Source of the DNA: Massilia frigida
Lineage (GTDB): Bacteria; Pseudomonadota; Gammaproteobacteria; Burkholderiales; Burkholderiaceae_D
Direction of reading: 5' to 3'
NCBI RefSeq assembly: GCF_011682175.1
Contig: NZ_WHJG01000002.1
Span: 273,244 to 337,243, forward strand
DNA length: 64,000 bases
Shown: positions 25,607-34,057 of the stretch, piece by piece
Layout: each line of letters opens with the position of its first letter
Numbering within the stretch: the stretch's first letter is position 1
Notes under the pieces: generated by a model
Database searches by the model: none
What the model was told of the DNA's origin: nothing
The model's input: only the letters and a program-made list of their open reading frames with translations
Program-made: the position numbers and the translations under genes

Positions 25607-26218
25607 TCAGCAATCGTGAACAATCAGCTGGCCCGCCTGGCGGGTCCAGCGTCCGTGCGTGGCCGGCGGCAGCGCGATGCGCGGCAGCAGGCCAGGTGCG
25701 TGTTGACGCGCGGCGGCTTGCACGGCGGCGCGCGCGTTCTGCGGCGATGGATGACCACCCTCGCCGGCCTTGCCGGCGTGGCGCGCGGCTTCGTCGGCAA
25801 GGCGTACCAGCTGGCGCGCCAGGATGAATTCCTTGTCCTCGGGGCTGAGGCCTTCGAGTTCGAGGCCGAGCATGCGTGCACCGAGGTTGATGCGCACGCT
25901 CTTGCCGTGCGCGCTTGCCAGGCCGGGGCGCAGCGGCGTCAGGATCGGCTGCAAGGCGCGCACAAGTTCGGCGACCAGCAGCGGTCCCATTGGCGAACGC
26001 GCCACGCGCGCACCGAGCACGCCGGCGCCGGCGATGGCGCGGCCCAGCACGCGCCGCAGGTCGGCCGGCTGGTCCGCTTCGAGCAGTTCGGCGGCCAGCG
26101 CCAGGTCGGCGCTGTCGTCGGAGAGCGGGCCGGCCTCGGATTCCTGCGCCTCGGCGCGCGGCGTGGCGTTGGTGAAGATGTCGAAGACCGGACTGTATTC
26201 AAGCAGGCGACGGTTCAC
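25607..26218 (-). CDS. Cluster protein, paralogue 3 (first gene of the operon)
   Basis: A 203-residue protein starting with GTG (VNRRLLEYSPVFDIF), preceded by AGAGAGG at good spacing; there is no suitable ATG in frame. It keeps the paralogue layout: LALAAELLEADQPADLRRVLG, ARSPMGPLLVAELV, ARQLVRLAD, RQHAPGLLPR and W-T-R-Q-G-x-L-I-V. The glycine-rich hydrophobic core and Gly linker of paralogues 1 and 2 are missing, replaced by a Pro-containing segment (LQPILTPLRPGLASAHG). It is the first gene after the sigma-54 promoter. Function unknown. Confidence 0.74.
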   Translation of the reverse strand: MNRRLLEYSPVFDIFTNATPRAEAQESEAGPLSDDSADLALAAELLEADQPADLRRVLGRAIAGAGVLGARVARSPMGPLLVAELVRALQPILTPLRPGLASAHGKSVRINLGARMLGLELEGLSPEDKEFILARQLVRLADEAARHAGKAGEGGHPSPQNARAAVQAAARQHAPGLLPRIALPPATHGRWTRQAGQLIVHDC

Positions 26219-26292
26219 GGGCGACCTCTCTGTGTAGTGGCGGATGCGCGTGGAAGAAAGGTTGATGCTGCTGCGCGTCCTGATCCATCTAT

Positions 26293-26308
26293 TGCAAGGG
26301 CTGTGCCA
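26293..26308 (-). promoter_or_regulatory. Consensus sigma-54 (-24/-12) promoter
   Basis: The minus strand reads TGGCAC-AGCCC-TTGCA, a perfect match to the RpoN consensus TGGCAC-N5-TTGC. The predicted start of transcription is near 26282, 64 bases upstream of the GTG of the first cluster gene. Confidence 0.9.
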
Positions 26309-26350
26309 GCGCGCGCAAGGGGCAAACGGCCAGGCGGGCGGCAGTGGCGG

Positions 26351-26406
26351 CGAAATGCGTTTCGTACAAGCCGCCGTTAGGGGCCGGCGTGGCGAAAAGC
26401 GTTTCG
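26351..26406. promoter_or_regulatory. Two palindromic enhancer-like sites
   Basis: CGAAATGCGTTTCG (26351-26364) and CGAAAAGCGTTTCG (26393-26406) share the arms CGAAA-N4-TTTCG and differ at one base. Their centres are 42 bp apart (four helical turns) and lie about 75 and 117 bases upstream of the predicted sigma-54 start site, the normal place for enhancer-binding-protein sites. Confidence 0.75.
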
Positions 26407-26540
26407 CATGCGCCGCATGCACCCATTCCTGCGAGGGGCCTGCCGGACGTATTTGCGTGGAACGGGTATAGTGATATCAATAGCGCAACAAGCGTTTGGT
26501 GATTGCGCCGGCCCGGTTTGACATCCACAAAGGAGAAATG

Positions 26541-27338
26541 ATGCAAGTCAGTAAAGACATTCTGTTCCACGCACTGCACGCCGATGGCTTGCTGATGCTG
26601 CCCAATTGCGCTGACGCGGGCAGCGCGCGCATCGCCGCGGCGGCAGGCTCGAAGGCGCTGGCCACGAGCAGCGCAGCGGTCGCCTGGTCGCATGGCTTCG
26701 CCGATGGCAGCACCTTGCCGCGCGAGCTGCTGATGGCGTCCGTCAAGGCGATCCTGCGGGTCAGTTCCCTGCCGCTGACGGTCGATGCGGAGGATGGCTA
26801 TAGCGCCGATCCCGCGCAGGTCGCCGGGCTGATTGGCGAGTTGATCGATGCTGGTGTGGTCGGCATCAATATTGAAGATGGCACCGGCGCGCCAGCGCTG
26901 CTGGCGGAAAAGATCAGGGCGATCCGGGCAGTTGCCGACGCGCGCGGCGTGAACCTGTTCATCAATGCCCGCACCGATGTCTATTTGCACGACCAGACCA
27001 CCGAGCGCGTGCGTGAGACCATCCGGCGCGCCGCCATGTACCAGGAAGCCGGCGCCAGCGGCCTGTTCGTGCCCTGCATTACCACCGAGGATGACATCGC
27101 GGCCGTGGCCAAGGCAACGCCCCTGCCGCTCAATGTGATGGCGTGCGATGGCGTGCCGGCGCCGGCCCGCCTGGTGCAACTGGGCGCGCGGCGCCGGAGC
27201 GCCGGGTCGGCCCTCTCGGCGGCGATGTTCGGCTGCGTCGATACCCTGGCCCGCCCAGTCCTCGCCAGCGGCACGGTCGCTGTCGCGCCATATGCGCCGA
27301 TGGACTATTCAGCGCTGAACCGGCTGATGACGCAGTAA
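26541..27338 (+). CDS. Isocitrate lyase / PEP mutase family protein
   Basis: A 265-residue TIM-barrel enzyme of the ICL/PEPM superfamily: substrate and Mg2+ site motifs LTVDAEDGYS and GINIEDGTG, the catalytic-loop region and INARTDVYL. It lacks the length of isocitrate lyase and resembles PEP phosphonomutase or carboxyvinyl-carboxyphosphonate mutase relatives, whose true substrates are often C-C lyase ones. AAGGAGA precedes the start; the second of two adjacent ATGs has the better spacing. It is divergent from the sigma-54 cluster. Confidence 0.85.
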   Translation: MQVSKDILFHALHADGLLMLPNCADAGSARIAAAAGSKALATSSAAVAWSHGFADGSTLPRELLMASVKAILRVSSLPLTVDAEDGYSADPAQVAGLIGELIDAGVVGINIEDGTGAPALLAEKIRAIRAVADARGVNLFINARTDVYLHDQTTERVRETIRRAAMYQEAGASGLFVPCITTEDDIAAVAKATPLPLNVMACDGVPAPARLVQLGARRRSAGSALSAAMFGCVDTLARPVLASGTVAVAPYAPMDYSALNRLMTQ

Positions 27339-27345
27339 GGCCAGC

Positions 27346-27741
27346 CTAGAACGCCGACTTGCCGAAGCGCGCCACGCCCTGGTTCAGGCCGGGCGGGTCC
27401 AGGGTTTCCAGCTTGAGCGGCAGCGGTTCGCCGATCCAGTGCGCCAGGGTGGTGTGGTCGGCCAGGTCGTCGTCGGTCAGCGGGTGCACCAGGGCGCGCA
27501 GGCCGGACGCGTCGAGCAGCGCAATGACCGCCGGCAGTATGGCGGCGCTGTAGTGGATCTCGTATTCGGGCAGCGGATGCGGGCCGGCCGCGTGGTCGCT
27601 TAGTTCGCCGACAAAAAACAGCTGGGCAATAGCGCCGGACTGTTTGGCGTCGAGCAACCGCTGGCGCAAGGCCAGTGCCTGCGGGCGGCTTGCGGCGTCG
27701 TAGTAAATGTGGGCGTGGTAGGGGGCGTTGAGGTCATCCAT
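27346..27741 (-). CDS. DOPA 4,5-dioxygenase family protein
   Basis: A 131-residue protein of the DOPA 4,5-dioxygenase family, recognised by the N-terminal PYHAHIYYDAASRPQALALR and the histidine motif LPEYEIHYS. Bacterial members are small cupin-like proteins of uncertain substrate. ATG 27741 (MDDLNAPYHAH) has AAAAAGG nine bases upstream and was preferred to the ATG three codons earlier. It is convergent with the PEP mutase-like gene. Confidence 0.82.
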   Translation of the reverse strand: MDDLNAPYHAHIYYDAASRPQALALRQRLLDAKQSGAIAQLFFVGELSDHAAGPHPLPEYEIHYSAAILPAVIALLDASGLRALVHPLTDDDLADHTTLAHWIGEPLPLKLETLDPPGLNQGVARFGKSAF

Positions 27742-27771
27742 GTGCTTCATCCTTTTTCATGTGGCAGCGTG

Positions 27772-27806
27772 AAAAAAACCGCCAGGGCTTGCGCGCTGGC
27801 GGTTTT
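27772..27806 (-). terminator. Rho-independent terminator of pnp
   Basis: On the minus strand, an 11-bp stem AAAACCGCCAG with its complement CTGGCGGTTTT and a short loop, followed by a T run (complement of the A run at 27772-27778), 22 bases after the pnp stop. Confidence 0.88.
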
Positions 27807-27828
27807 CAAAGGCGTTACTTGACAACGA

Positions 27829-29946
27829 TTACTGAGCAGCCGCTTCCGCGCCTTCAGCAGCTTTCATCGACAGCTTGAGGCGGCCGCGGTCGTCGGTTTC
27901 GAGAACCTTGACGCGCACTTGCTGGCCTTCTTTCAGGTAGTCGGCAACCGCGTTCACACGCTCGTTGGCGATCTGCGAGATGTGCAGCAGGCCATCCTTG
28001 CCTGGCATGACCTGGACGATCGCGCCGAAGTCGAGCAGCTTGAGCACGACGCCGTCGTAGGTCTTGCCCACTTCGACCGAGGCGGTCAGTTCTTCGATGC
28101 GACGCTTGGCTTCCTGGCCGGCGGCGGCGTCCACCGACGCGATGGTGACGATACCTTCATCGCTGATGTCGATCTGGGTGCCGGTTTCTTCGGTCAGCGC
28201 GCGAATGACTGCACCGCCCTTGCCGATGACGTCACGGATTTTCTCAGGATTGATCTTGATGGTGATCAGGCGCGGTGCGAAATCCGACAGTTCGGTTTTC
28301 ACGTGCGGCATGGCCTTCTGCATTTCGCCGAGGATGTGCTGGCGGCCTTCTTTGGCTTGCGCCAGTGCCACTTGCATGATTTCCTTGGTGATGCCCATGA
28401 TCTTGATGTCCATCTGCAGCGCGGTAATGCCATTGGCGGTACCGGCTACCTTGAAGTCCATGTCGCCCAGGTGATCTTCGTCGCCCAGAATGTCGGACAG
28501 GACGGCGAACTTGCCGCCTTCCTTGATCAGGCCCATGGCGATACCGGCCACGTGCGCTTTCATCGGCACGCCCGCATCCATCAGCGCCAGGCAGCCGCCG
28601 CAGACGGAAGCCATCGACGAGGAACCGTTCGATTCGGTGATTTCCGATACCAGGCGCACCGAGTAGCTGAAGTCTTCCGGGTTGGGCAAGGCGGCGATCA
28701 GCGCGCGCTTGGCCAGGCGGCCGTGGCCGATTTCGCGGCGCTTTGGCGTACCGACACGGCCGGTTTCGCCGGTGGCGAACGGAGGCATGTTGTAGTGCAT
28801 CATGAAGTCATCGGTGTACTCGCCCATCAGCGCATCGATCTTCTGGCTGTCGCGCGCGGTGCCGAGGGTGGCCACGACCAGCGCTTGCGTTTCGCCGCGG
28901 GTGAACAGGGCCGAACCGTGGGTGCGTGGCAGGATGCTGGTGCGGATCGCGATCGGACGCACGGTGCGGGTGTCGCGGCCGTCGATGCGTGGCTCGCCGT
29001 TGAGGATCTGCGAACGCACGACCTTGGCTTCGATGTCGAACAGGACGTTGCCGACGTCGACATTGTCGGGCTGAGGTATGCCGGTGGCGGCAGCGTCAGC
29101 GGCCAGGGCGGCGTAGACTTCCTGGAACGAGGCTTTCAGCTTGGCGGTACGGGCAACCTTGTCCTTGATCTGGTAGGTGTCGTTGATGTTCGTTTCAGCC
29201 AGTTCCTTGACGCGGGCGATCAGCGCTTCGTTCTTGGCCGGGGCGGTCCATTCCACTTCCGGCTTGCCGCCGTCGCGCACCAATTCGTGGATCGCATCGA
29301 TCACGACTTTCATCTGGTCATGGCCGTAGACGACGGCGCCGAGCATGATTTCTTCGGACAGTTGCTTGGCTTCCGATTCGACCATCAGCACGGCCGTTTC
29401 GGTACCGGCGACGACCAGGTCCATCTCGGATGTTTTCAGTTGTGTCGTGGTCGGGTTCAGGATGAACTGGCCGTTGGCGTAGCCGACGCGCGCGGCGCCG
29501 ATCGGGCCGCTGAACGGGATGCCGGAGACGCACAGGGCAGCCGAAGCGCCGATCATGGCGGCGATGTCCGGATCGATCTCAGGATTAACCGACAGCACGT
29601 GGATGATGATCTGAACTTCGTTCAGGTAGCCTTCCGGGAACAGCGGGCGGATCGGACGGTCGATCAGGCGGCTGGTCAGGGTTTCTTTTTCGGAAGGACG
29701 GCCTTCGCGCTTGAAGAAACCGCCTGGGATTTTACCGGCTGCGTACGTTTTCTCGACGTAGTCGACCGTCAGCGGGAAGAAATCCTGGCCTGGCTTGGCG
29801 TCTTTGCGCGCAACCACGGTAGCCAGGACGACGGTGTCTTCGATCGACACCATGACGGCGCCGGAGGCTTGACGGGCGATTTCGCCGGTTTCCAGGGTAA
29901 CTTGGTGTTGGCCGTACTGGAAGGTTTTCGTAACTTTATTAAACAT
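27829..29946 (-). CDS. pnp: Polyribonucleotide nucleotidyltransferase
   Basis: PNPase, the phosphorolytic 3'-5' exoribonuclease of the RNA degradosome (705 residues). The two RNase PH-like domains are present ([18 protein letters not shown] at the start; [19 protein letters not shown] in the second), followed by a KH domain ([20 protein letters not shown]) and an S1 domain ([20 protein letters not shown]). The ATG at 29946 gives the standard N-terminus [12 protein letters not shown]; the longer frame has no support. It follows rpsO, the usual arrangement that permits joint transcription. Confidence 0.98.
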   Translation of the reverse strand: MFNKVTKTFQYGQHQVTLETGEIARQASGAVMVSIEDTVVLATVVARKDAKPGQDFFPLTVDYVEKTYAAGKIPGGFFKREGRPSEKETLTSRLIDRPIRPLFPEGYLNEVQIIIHVLSVNPEIDPDIAAMIGASAALCVSGIPFSGPIGAARVGYANGQFILNPTTTQLKTSEMDLVVAGTETAVLMVESEAKQLSEEIMLGAVVYGHDQMKVVIDAIHELVRDGGKPEVEWTAPAKNEALIARVKELAETNINDTYQIKDKVARTAKLKASFQEVYAALAADAAATGIPQPDNVDVGNVLFDIEAKVVRSQILNGEPRIDGRDTRTVRPIAIRTSILPRTHGSALFTRGETQALVVATLGTARDSQKIDALMGEYTDDFMMHYNMPPFATGETGRVGTPKRREIGHGRLAKRALIAALPNPEDFSYSVRLVSEITESNGSSSMASVCGGCLALMDAGVPMKAHVAGIAMGLIKEGGKFAVLSDILGDEDHLGDMDFKVAGTANGITALQMDIKIMGITKEIMQVALAQAKEGRQHILGEMQKAMPHVKTELSDFAPRLITIKINPEKIRDVIGKGGAVIRALTEETGTQIDISDEGIVTIASVDAAAGQEAKRRIEELTASVEVGKTYDGVVLKLLDFGAIVQVMPGKDGLLHISQIANERVNAVADYLKEGQQVRVKVLETDDRGRLKLSMKAAEGAEAAAQ

Positions 29947-30052
29947 GGGTAATCCCTTTCTATTTGCCGACAGATTTTCAGGCGCTGTCGTCCACCTCAC
30001 CACAGGCAACATTGCTTGTTGCCTTTACTACTTTTTCGGGACTAGAAATGCA

Positions 30053-30083
30053 AAATGCCCGCAACAGCAAGCTGTGCAGGCAT
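30053..30083 (-). terminator. Terminator/hairpin between rpsO and pnp
   Basis: On the minus strand AAATGCCTGCACAGC pairs, with one bulge, with GCTGTTGCGGGCATTT, followed by TTGC. It lies just after rpsO, where an rpsO terminator is known in other bacteria; partial readthrough to pnp is typical. Confidence 0.78.
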
Positions 30084-30110
30084 TTCTTGATCAACTTGAA
30101 TCGGCAAAAA

Positions 30111-30380
30111 TTACTTGCGCAGGCCGAGTTTAGCGATCAGATCGCGATAACGGGTTGCGTCTTTGCTTTTCAGGTAGGACAGCAGGCTCTTACGACGGTT
30201 GACCATCATGATCAGACCACGGCGCGAGTGGTGATCTTTAGCGTGAGCTTTGAAGTGGCCGTTCAGTTCGTTGATGCGTGCGGTCAGCAGAGCGACCTGA
30301 ACTTCAGGGGAGCCGGTGTCGTTTTGCGCACGGGCGTTGTCCGCGATGATCGCGGCTTTGTTGATGTTTTCTACGGTCAT
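30111..30380 (-). CDS. rpsO: 30S ribosomal protein S15
   Basis: S15, 89 residues, a primary binder of the 16S rRNA central domain. The sequence has the family signatures [17 protein letters not shown] and [20 protein letters not shown] and ends [12 protein letters not shown]. The ATG at 30380 gives the standard length; the upstream extension is not expected. Located immediately upstream of pnp. Confidence 0.98.
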   Translation of the reverse strand: MTVENINKAAIIADNARAQNDTGSPEVQVALLTARINELNGHFKAHAKDHHSRRGLIMMVNRRKSLLSYLKSKDATRYRDLIAKLGLRK

Positions 30381-30557
30381 GATGATACCTTTCACATGCG
30401 GTGCACGAGTCGCAACCCGACACACCGTGAACTTCGATTGATGAACCGGCCAAAACGGCCAGACCCGCAAGTATATGCGAAAACCCGGCGTGCTGCCAGT
30501 GATGCTTGCCTGCGACTGGTGCATGATGGCGTTTTGGTCCTTTCCATGGTGGTTTTT

Positions 30558-31061
30558 ATGCAAAAACTAGTCAAAGTAACAATCCTGAGCGCGCTGCTGG
30601 CCTTGGGCGGCTGCGCCGCGATGATGCGCACCCCGCCGCTGCCGGGCGACACGCTGGAGGTGGTGCGCGCCAAGTTCGGCGAGCCGACCGCGGTGCATCC
30701 GCTGCCAGCGGGCCAGGTGCTGGAATATGCGACCGGGCCGTTCGGCCAGTTCACCTGGATGGCGCGCATGGGGCCGGATGGCAAGTTGATCGCGTTGGAG
30801 CAGGTGCTGGGCGATGTGGGGTTCGGGCGCATCAAGATCGACAAGGCGAGCAAGGCCGATGTGATGGCGACCGTGGGCCGCCCGGCCGAGCGCTCCTACC
30901 TTTCGCTGTCGGACCTGGAAGTGTGGTCGTACCGCTATAAGGAGAGCGGCGTATGGAATTCGATGATGCACGTGCATTTCGACCGCAGCGGCATCGTCAG
31001 GAAGATGATCAGCGGGCCAGACCCGATGTACGAAGAGAGGCGCGGGTTTTTCAGGGATTGA
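30558..31061 (+). CDS. BamE/SmpA-like small lipoprotein
   Basis: A 167-residue lipoprotein: signal peptide with lipobox in [14 protein letters not shown], then a domain with two SmpA/OmlA-like repeats ([16 protein letters not shown] and [19 protein letters not shown]), each followed by a W/Y-rich strand ([20 protein letters not shown]). It is not the canonical BamE (which is shorter); its role at the outer membrane is inferred only from the fold. The ATG at 30558 was chosen as it gives the signal peptide. Confidence 0.8.
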   Translation: MQKLVKVTILSALLALGGCAAMMRTPPLPGDTLEVVRAKFGEPTAVHPLPAGQVLEYATGPFGQFTWMARMGPDGKLIALEQVLGDVGFGRIKIDKASKADVMATVGRPAERSYLSLSDLEVWSYRYKESGVWNSMMHVHFDRSGIVRKMISGPDPMYEERRGFFRD

Positions 31062-31143
31062 GAACGGCGTAGCGAGGCGCTGGCAGCGCCGCTGCCCGGA
31101 ATGCGGACGCCGGTCCGGAAAGCTTGCGGCCCGGCGCTGCGCC

Positions 31144-31395
31144 TCATGGCGTCAGGTGGAATTCAAACCGACGCATTCCCCCGACCGGGTCTTGCACCGA
31201 AAGAATTCCGGCAAGGTCCTTGCCGGTGGACATGCGCTCCCAATCCGGATCACGCTGCGCAACGCCCCAGTCGTGGTAATGCTCGACCCGCAAGATTGCG
31301 GACTCGGCGGACAAGTCGACGACCTTGTCGTAAGCATTCCTGTCCGCCCAGGCAGGCGGGCTTCCGAACGCCAGGAAAATAACAAGGGCAGCCAT
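31144..31395 (-). CDS. Small periplasmic hypothetical protein
   Basis: An 83-residue exported protein, unrecognised: MAALVIFLAFGSPPAWA is a short signal peptide, followed by a domain with ILRVEHYHDWGVAQRDPDWE and a C-terminus RRFEFHLTP. The frame can be extended upstream via a TTG, which would add basic residues to the signal peptide. Convergent with the lipoprotein gene. Confidence 0.5.
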   Translation of the reverse strand: MAALVIFLAFGSPPAWADRNAYDKVVDLSAESAILRVEHYHDWGVAQRDPDWERMSTGKDLAGILSVQDPVGGMRRFEFHLTP

Positions 31396-31516
31396 GAGCT
31401 GCCTGCGATGGCCACGATATGTCGTCAACGATCCTCCCGTCAAGTCAGTTTCCCGCCGCGAATTTACATTGAACCCGGTCCTGGCCGCATCGCGGCGAGC
31501 ACCGGCGGCCTCGCAC

Positions 31517-32296
31517 CTACTTGCCGGCCGTCGCCGGCGCGTGCTTGTCCGTCACACGTGGATGCGGCACCAGCCAGGTCCGGTCGCGCCTTAGCGCTTC
31601 GAGCGCGCCCTGCAGGAAGCGGTACAACTCGGGTTTGTCGAGCGGCACCAGCATGCTGCGCTCGTACGATGCCGTCCTGGGCCGGCTGGCCACATGCAGC
31701 AGCGCCGCATCCATGAAGGGATCGTTCCTGAGCGCTTCCAGGGCGGAACGGTCGACAATGGTAAAGTCCAGGCGCCGGTTCGAGACGAGCATGTGCAGCG
31801 CATTCTTGATCTGCGGCACATCGACGCGCGTGAGGCCGCCTGCGGCAATGAGCGGCTCCAGATCGGGAAAGCGATGGCCGCTCGGGGCGCCGAAGCGCTT
31901 GCCGCGCAGGGAGTCCGGCCCGTCGTACTCCAGCGGCGCCGCGCGTGACGACACCACCAGCGACTCATCGTCCATCAGGGCGCCGGTCCAGAGATAGCGC
32001 GTGCGTCCGGGATCGTCGAAAAAGCGCGGATGCACCCACGGCACGACCAGCGTGACTTTTCCGTTCTGCAAAAGCACGTCGAGCCGCCGGCGCGGAATGT
32101 AGACCGATTCAAAACGGTAGCGCCCCCCGGCCAAGCTGTTGAGCTTGCTGGCCAGCCGCGCGTTGAGACCGGCTGAAGGCTGGCCCGGCACGAACCAGGG
32201 CACGTAGTCGTAGTAAGTGGCCAACTGCACGGTTTCGGCGCCCTGCGCGAAGCGCAGCACCAGCGCCGGCAACAGCAGCAGATATTTCAACCGCAT
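31517..32296 (-). CDS. Periplasmic solute-binding protein, family 3 type
   Basis: A 259-residue exported protein resembling bacterial extracellular solute-binding proteins family 3 (type II periplasmic fold): signal peptide MRLKYLLLLPALVLRFAQGAE, then LATYYDYVPWFVPGQPSAGLNARL, DVLLQNGKVTLVVPWVHPRFF, and SLRGKRFGAPSGHRFPDLEPL. No permease genes lie near, so it may act as an orphan sensor protein, as often seen in this group. A GTG two codons upstream is also in frame. Confidence 0.75.
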   Translation of the reverse strand: MRLKYLLLLPALVLRFAQGAETVQLATYYDYVPWFVPGQPSAGLNARLASKLNSLAGGRYRFESVYIPRRRLDVLLQNGKVTLVVPWVHPRFFDDPGRTRYLWTGALMDDESLVVSSRAAPLEYDGPDSLRGKRFGAPSGHRFPDLEPLIAAGGLTRVDVPQIKNALHMLVSNRRLDFTIVDRSALEALRNDPFMDAALLHVASRPRTASYERSMLVPLDKPELYRFLQGALEALRRDRTWLVPHPRVTDKHAPATAGK

Positions 32297-32573
32297 GAGC
32301 ACGCCGTTATCGACATCGTCATCCGCTCGCCACTCCCCAAGCCGCGTTCAAGGGACAGAAATTCACCGCCCTATTTAACCACGGTTATGCGGCAAGCCGA
32401 TTACCATCTTTTGCGTCCGAGTCATCCAGTGCTGTCGGCATGATGCAGCGCTCACCACAGGGCAGTTCGCCAGGCGGCCCACTCGGTACCGCCAGACGCG
32501 TCTTTCGCGAAGAAATGAAAGCAGGAAAGCACAGTTCTATTGCTCCTGCAAAACCTTGTCTATACTTGCGGCC

Positions 32574-33296
32574 ATGGTCCTCGCCTTCCCGCCACCGCCA
32601 GACAAACGCCACTCCGGCGCATTCGCGCTGACCTTGCTCGTGCACGCTTTGCTGATCGTGGGCTGGCAATATGCGCGCCGCATTCCGCCTGCCGAGCACG
32701 GTCCGGTCCGCACCATCCAGTGGGTCACGATCGCGCCACCAGCGCGCAAGATCGACGCGCCGGCACCAGCGCCGCTGCCGCCGGAAATGAAAAAGACGGT
32801 CAGCGCGGCCGGCGCGGCGCCACGCCCGGCCCCGGCGGCGGCACCACAGCAAGCTCCAGCCCGCCCTGCGGCCGAACCGACGGCCGAGGTGGTGGCAGCG
32901 GACGCGCCATCCACGCCAACCCCGAGCGCGGCCGAGATCATGCGGCAGGCCAGAAGCAGCATCGGAAAAATCGATCAGGATTTACGCAAGGCCCATCCCG
33001 GCCAGCCCATCACTGCGCCCGTGAGTAACGGGGCAAGCCGGCTGGCCCAGGGTTTGCAGGCGGCGGCCGACGCCGCCCCCAAGCGCTGGTACGAGGCACC
33101 CAAGGTCACCGAGATCATCGATCCCGGCCCGTACAGCAGGCGGCGCTACCGCGTGGTCGGCGCCAACGGCACCTATTGCATCACGGTCGAATCGAACCAC
33201 GCGCCCGATGGTCTGGACATCATGAAAAACGGCATCCAGCACAAGAAGACCAACTGCGAAAAAAGCGAACAGGCGGCCACCGAGCAAAAATGGTAA
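32574..33296 (+). CDS. TonB-like N-terminally anchored protein
   Basis: A 240-residue protein with the architecture of a TonB-type energy transducer: a basic N-terminus, one membrane helix (GAFALTLLVHALLIVGWQY), a Pro/Ala-rich linker of about 60 residues and a C-terminal domain with KRWYEAPKVTEIIDPGPYSRRRYRVV and YCITVESNHAPDG. The terminal domain does not match TonB itself, so partner and role are unknown. ATG 32574 is chosen; the longer frame starts with TTG. Confidence 0.68.
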   Translation: MVLAFPPPPDKRHSGAFALTLLVHALLIVGWQYARRIPPAEHGPVRTIQWVTIAPPARKIDAPAPAPLPPEMKKTVSAAGAAPRPAPAAAPQQAPARPAAEPTAEVVAADAPSTPTPSAAEIMRQARSSIGKIDQDLRKAHPGQPITAPVSNGASRLAQGLQAAADAAPKRWYEAPKVTEIIDPGPYSRRRYRVVGANGTYCITVESNHAPDGLDIMKNGIQHKKTNCEKSEQAATEQKW

Positions 33297-33371
33297 CGCG
33301 CCTCAGTCCAGGTGCGCGAGCAGCGCCGTCCGCGCAGCCTGGCCCGTGCCGGCCAGCGTGCGCGTGCGAAG

Positions 33372-34052
33372 TCACGACGTCGGTTTGTAGCACATGGTCC
33401 AGGGCAGCTTGGTCAGGGACTGGCCTTCGATCGTGGTCCAGCCGGCGCCTGCGGCAAAGCTGACCCAGAGCCTGTTGGGTCCGGCGTACGCCATGCTGCC
33501 GTCGTCGCCGATGAAGAAAGCGCGCGCGCCTTGCGTCACTGCCTCGTCCAGGTCGACCAGCTTCTCGGCGCGGCCGGCGCTGGCGCGGTACAAGGCGCTT
33601 GGGCGCACGGGCCAGGCTTGCGCATCGGCGCCGCCGATGAAGTACAGGGTGCCTTGTTGACCGCCTACCAGCACGGCGTTGTACGGGGCGGGAGTGCCGG
33701 CGTAATCGAGTTCGAGCGGTAACCAGGGCGCGCCCGCAGCGGCCTGGCGCACCAGACGGCGGCGGTGATCGGTGCTGCGGGTGGCGTACTGCGCGCCGTC
33801 GCTGCCGGTGTACGCGAACGATTCACCGGCACCTGCGGGGGCCGTATCGCGGCGATCCGCAAGCGGGCCGGTCACGTCGCGCCATGTCTTTCCACGATCA
33901 AGGCTGCGCACGGTGCCGAAGCTCGCGCGCACCAGGATCTCGCCCGTGGCGCTGGTGCGGGCCCAGTGGATTTTCTGGAAGGTGCAGGAACTGGCCTGTA
34001 CGCCGCCGGCGGCGGTGCACAAACCAGCGACCAACAGTGCGGACAAGCGCAT
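33372..34052 (-). CDS. Exported protein, possible beta-propeller
   Basis: A 226-residue exported protein: signal peptide MRLSALLVAGLCTAAGGVQAS, then strands such as GEILVRASFGTVRSLDRGKTWRDV and GSDGAQYATRSTDHRRRLVR, similar to sialidase/BNR-type repeats (R-S-x-D-x-G-x-T-W). Too short for a full propeller. It sits 5 bases downstream of leuA on the same strand but is probably unrelated in function. Confidence 0.62.
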   Translation of the reverse strand: MRLSALLVAGLCTAAGGVQASSCTFQKIHWARTSATGEILVRASFGTVRSLDRGKTWRDVTGPLADRRDTAPAGAGESFAYTGSDGAQYATRSTDHRRRLVRQAAAGAPWLPLELDYAGTPAPYNAVLVGGQQGTLYFIGGADAQAWPVRPSALYRASAGRAEKLVDLDEAVTQGARAFFIGDDGSMAYAGPNRLWVSFAAGAGWTTIEGQSLTKLPWTMCYKPTS

Positions 34053-34057
34053 GCCGG

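Noticed and set aside
18210..26218. Prophage or contractile injection system
   Set aside because: No integrase, capsid, tail sheath, baseplate or ATPase gene is present.
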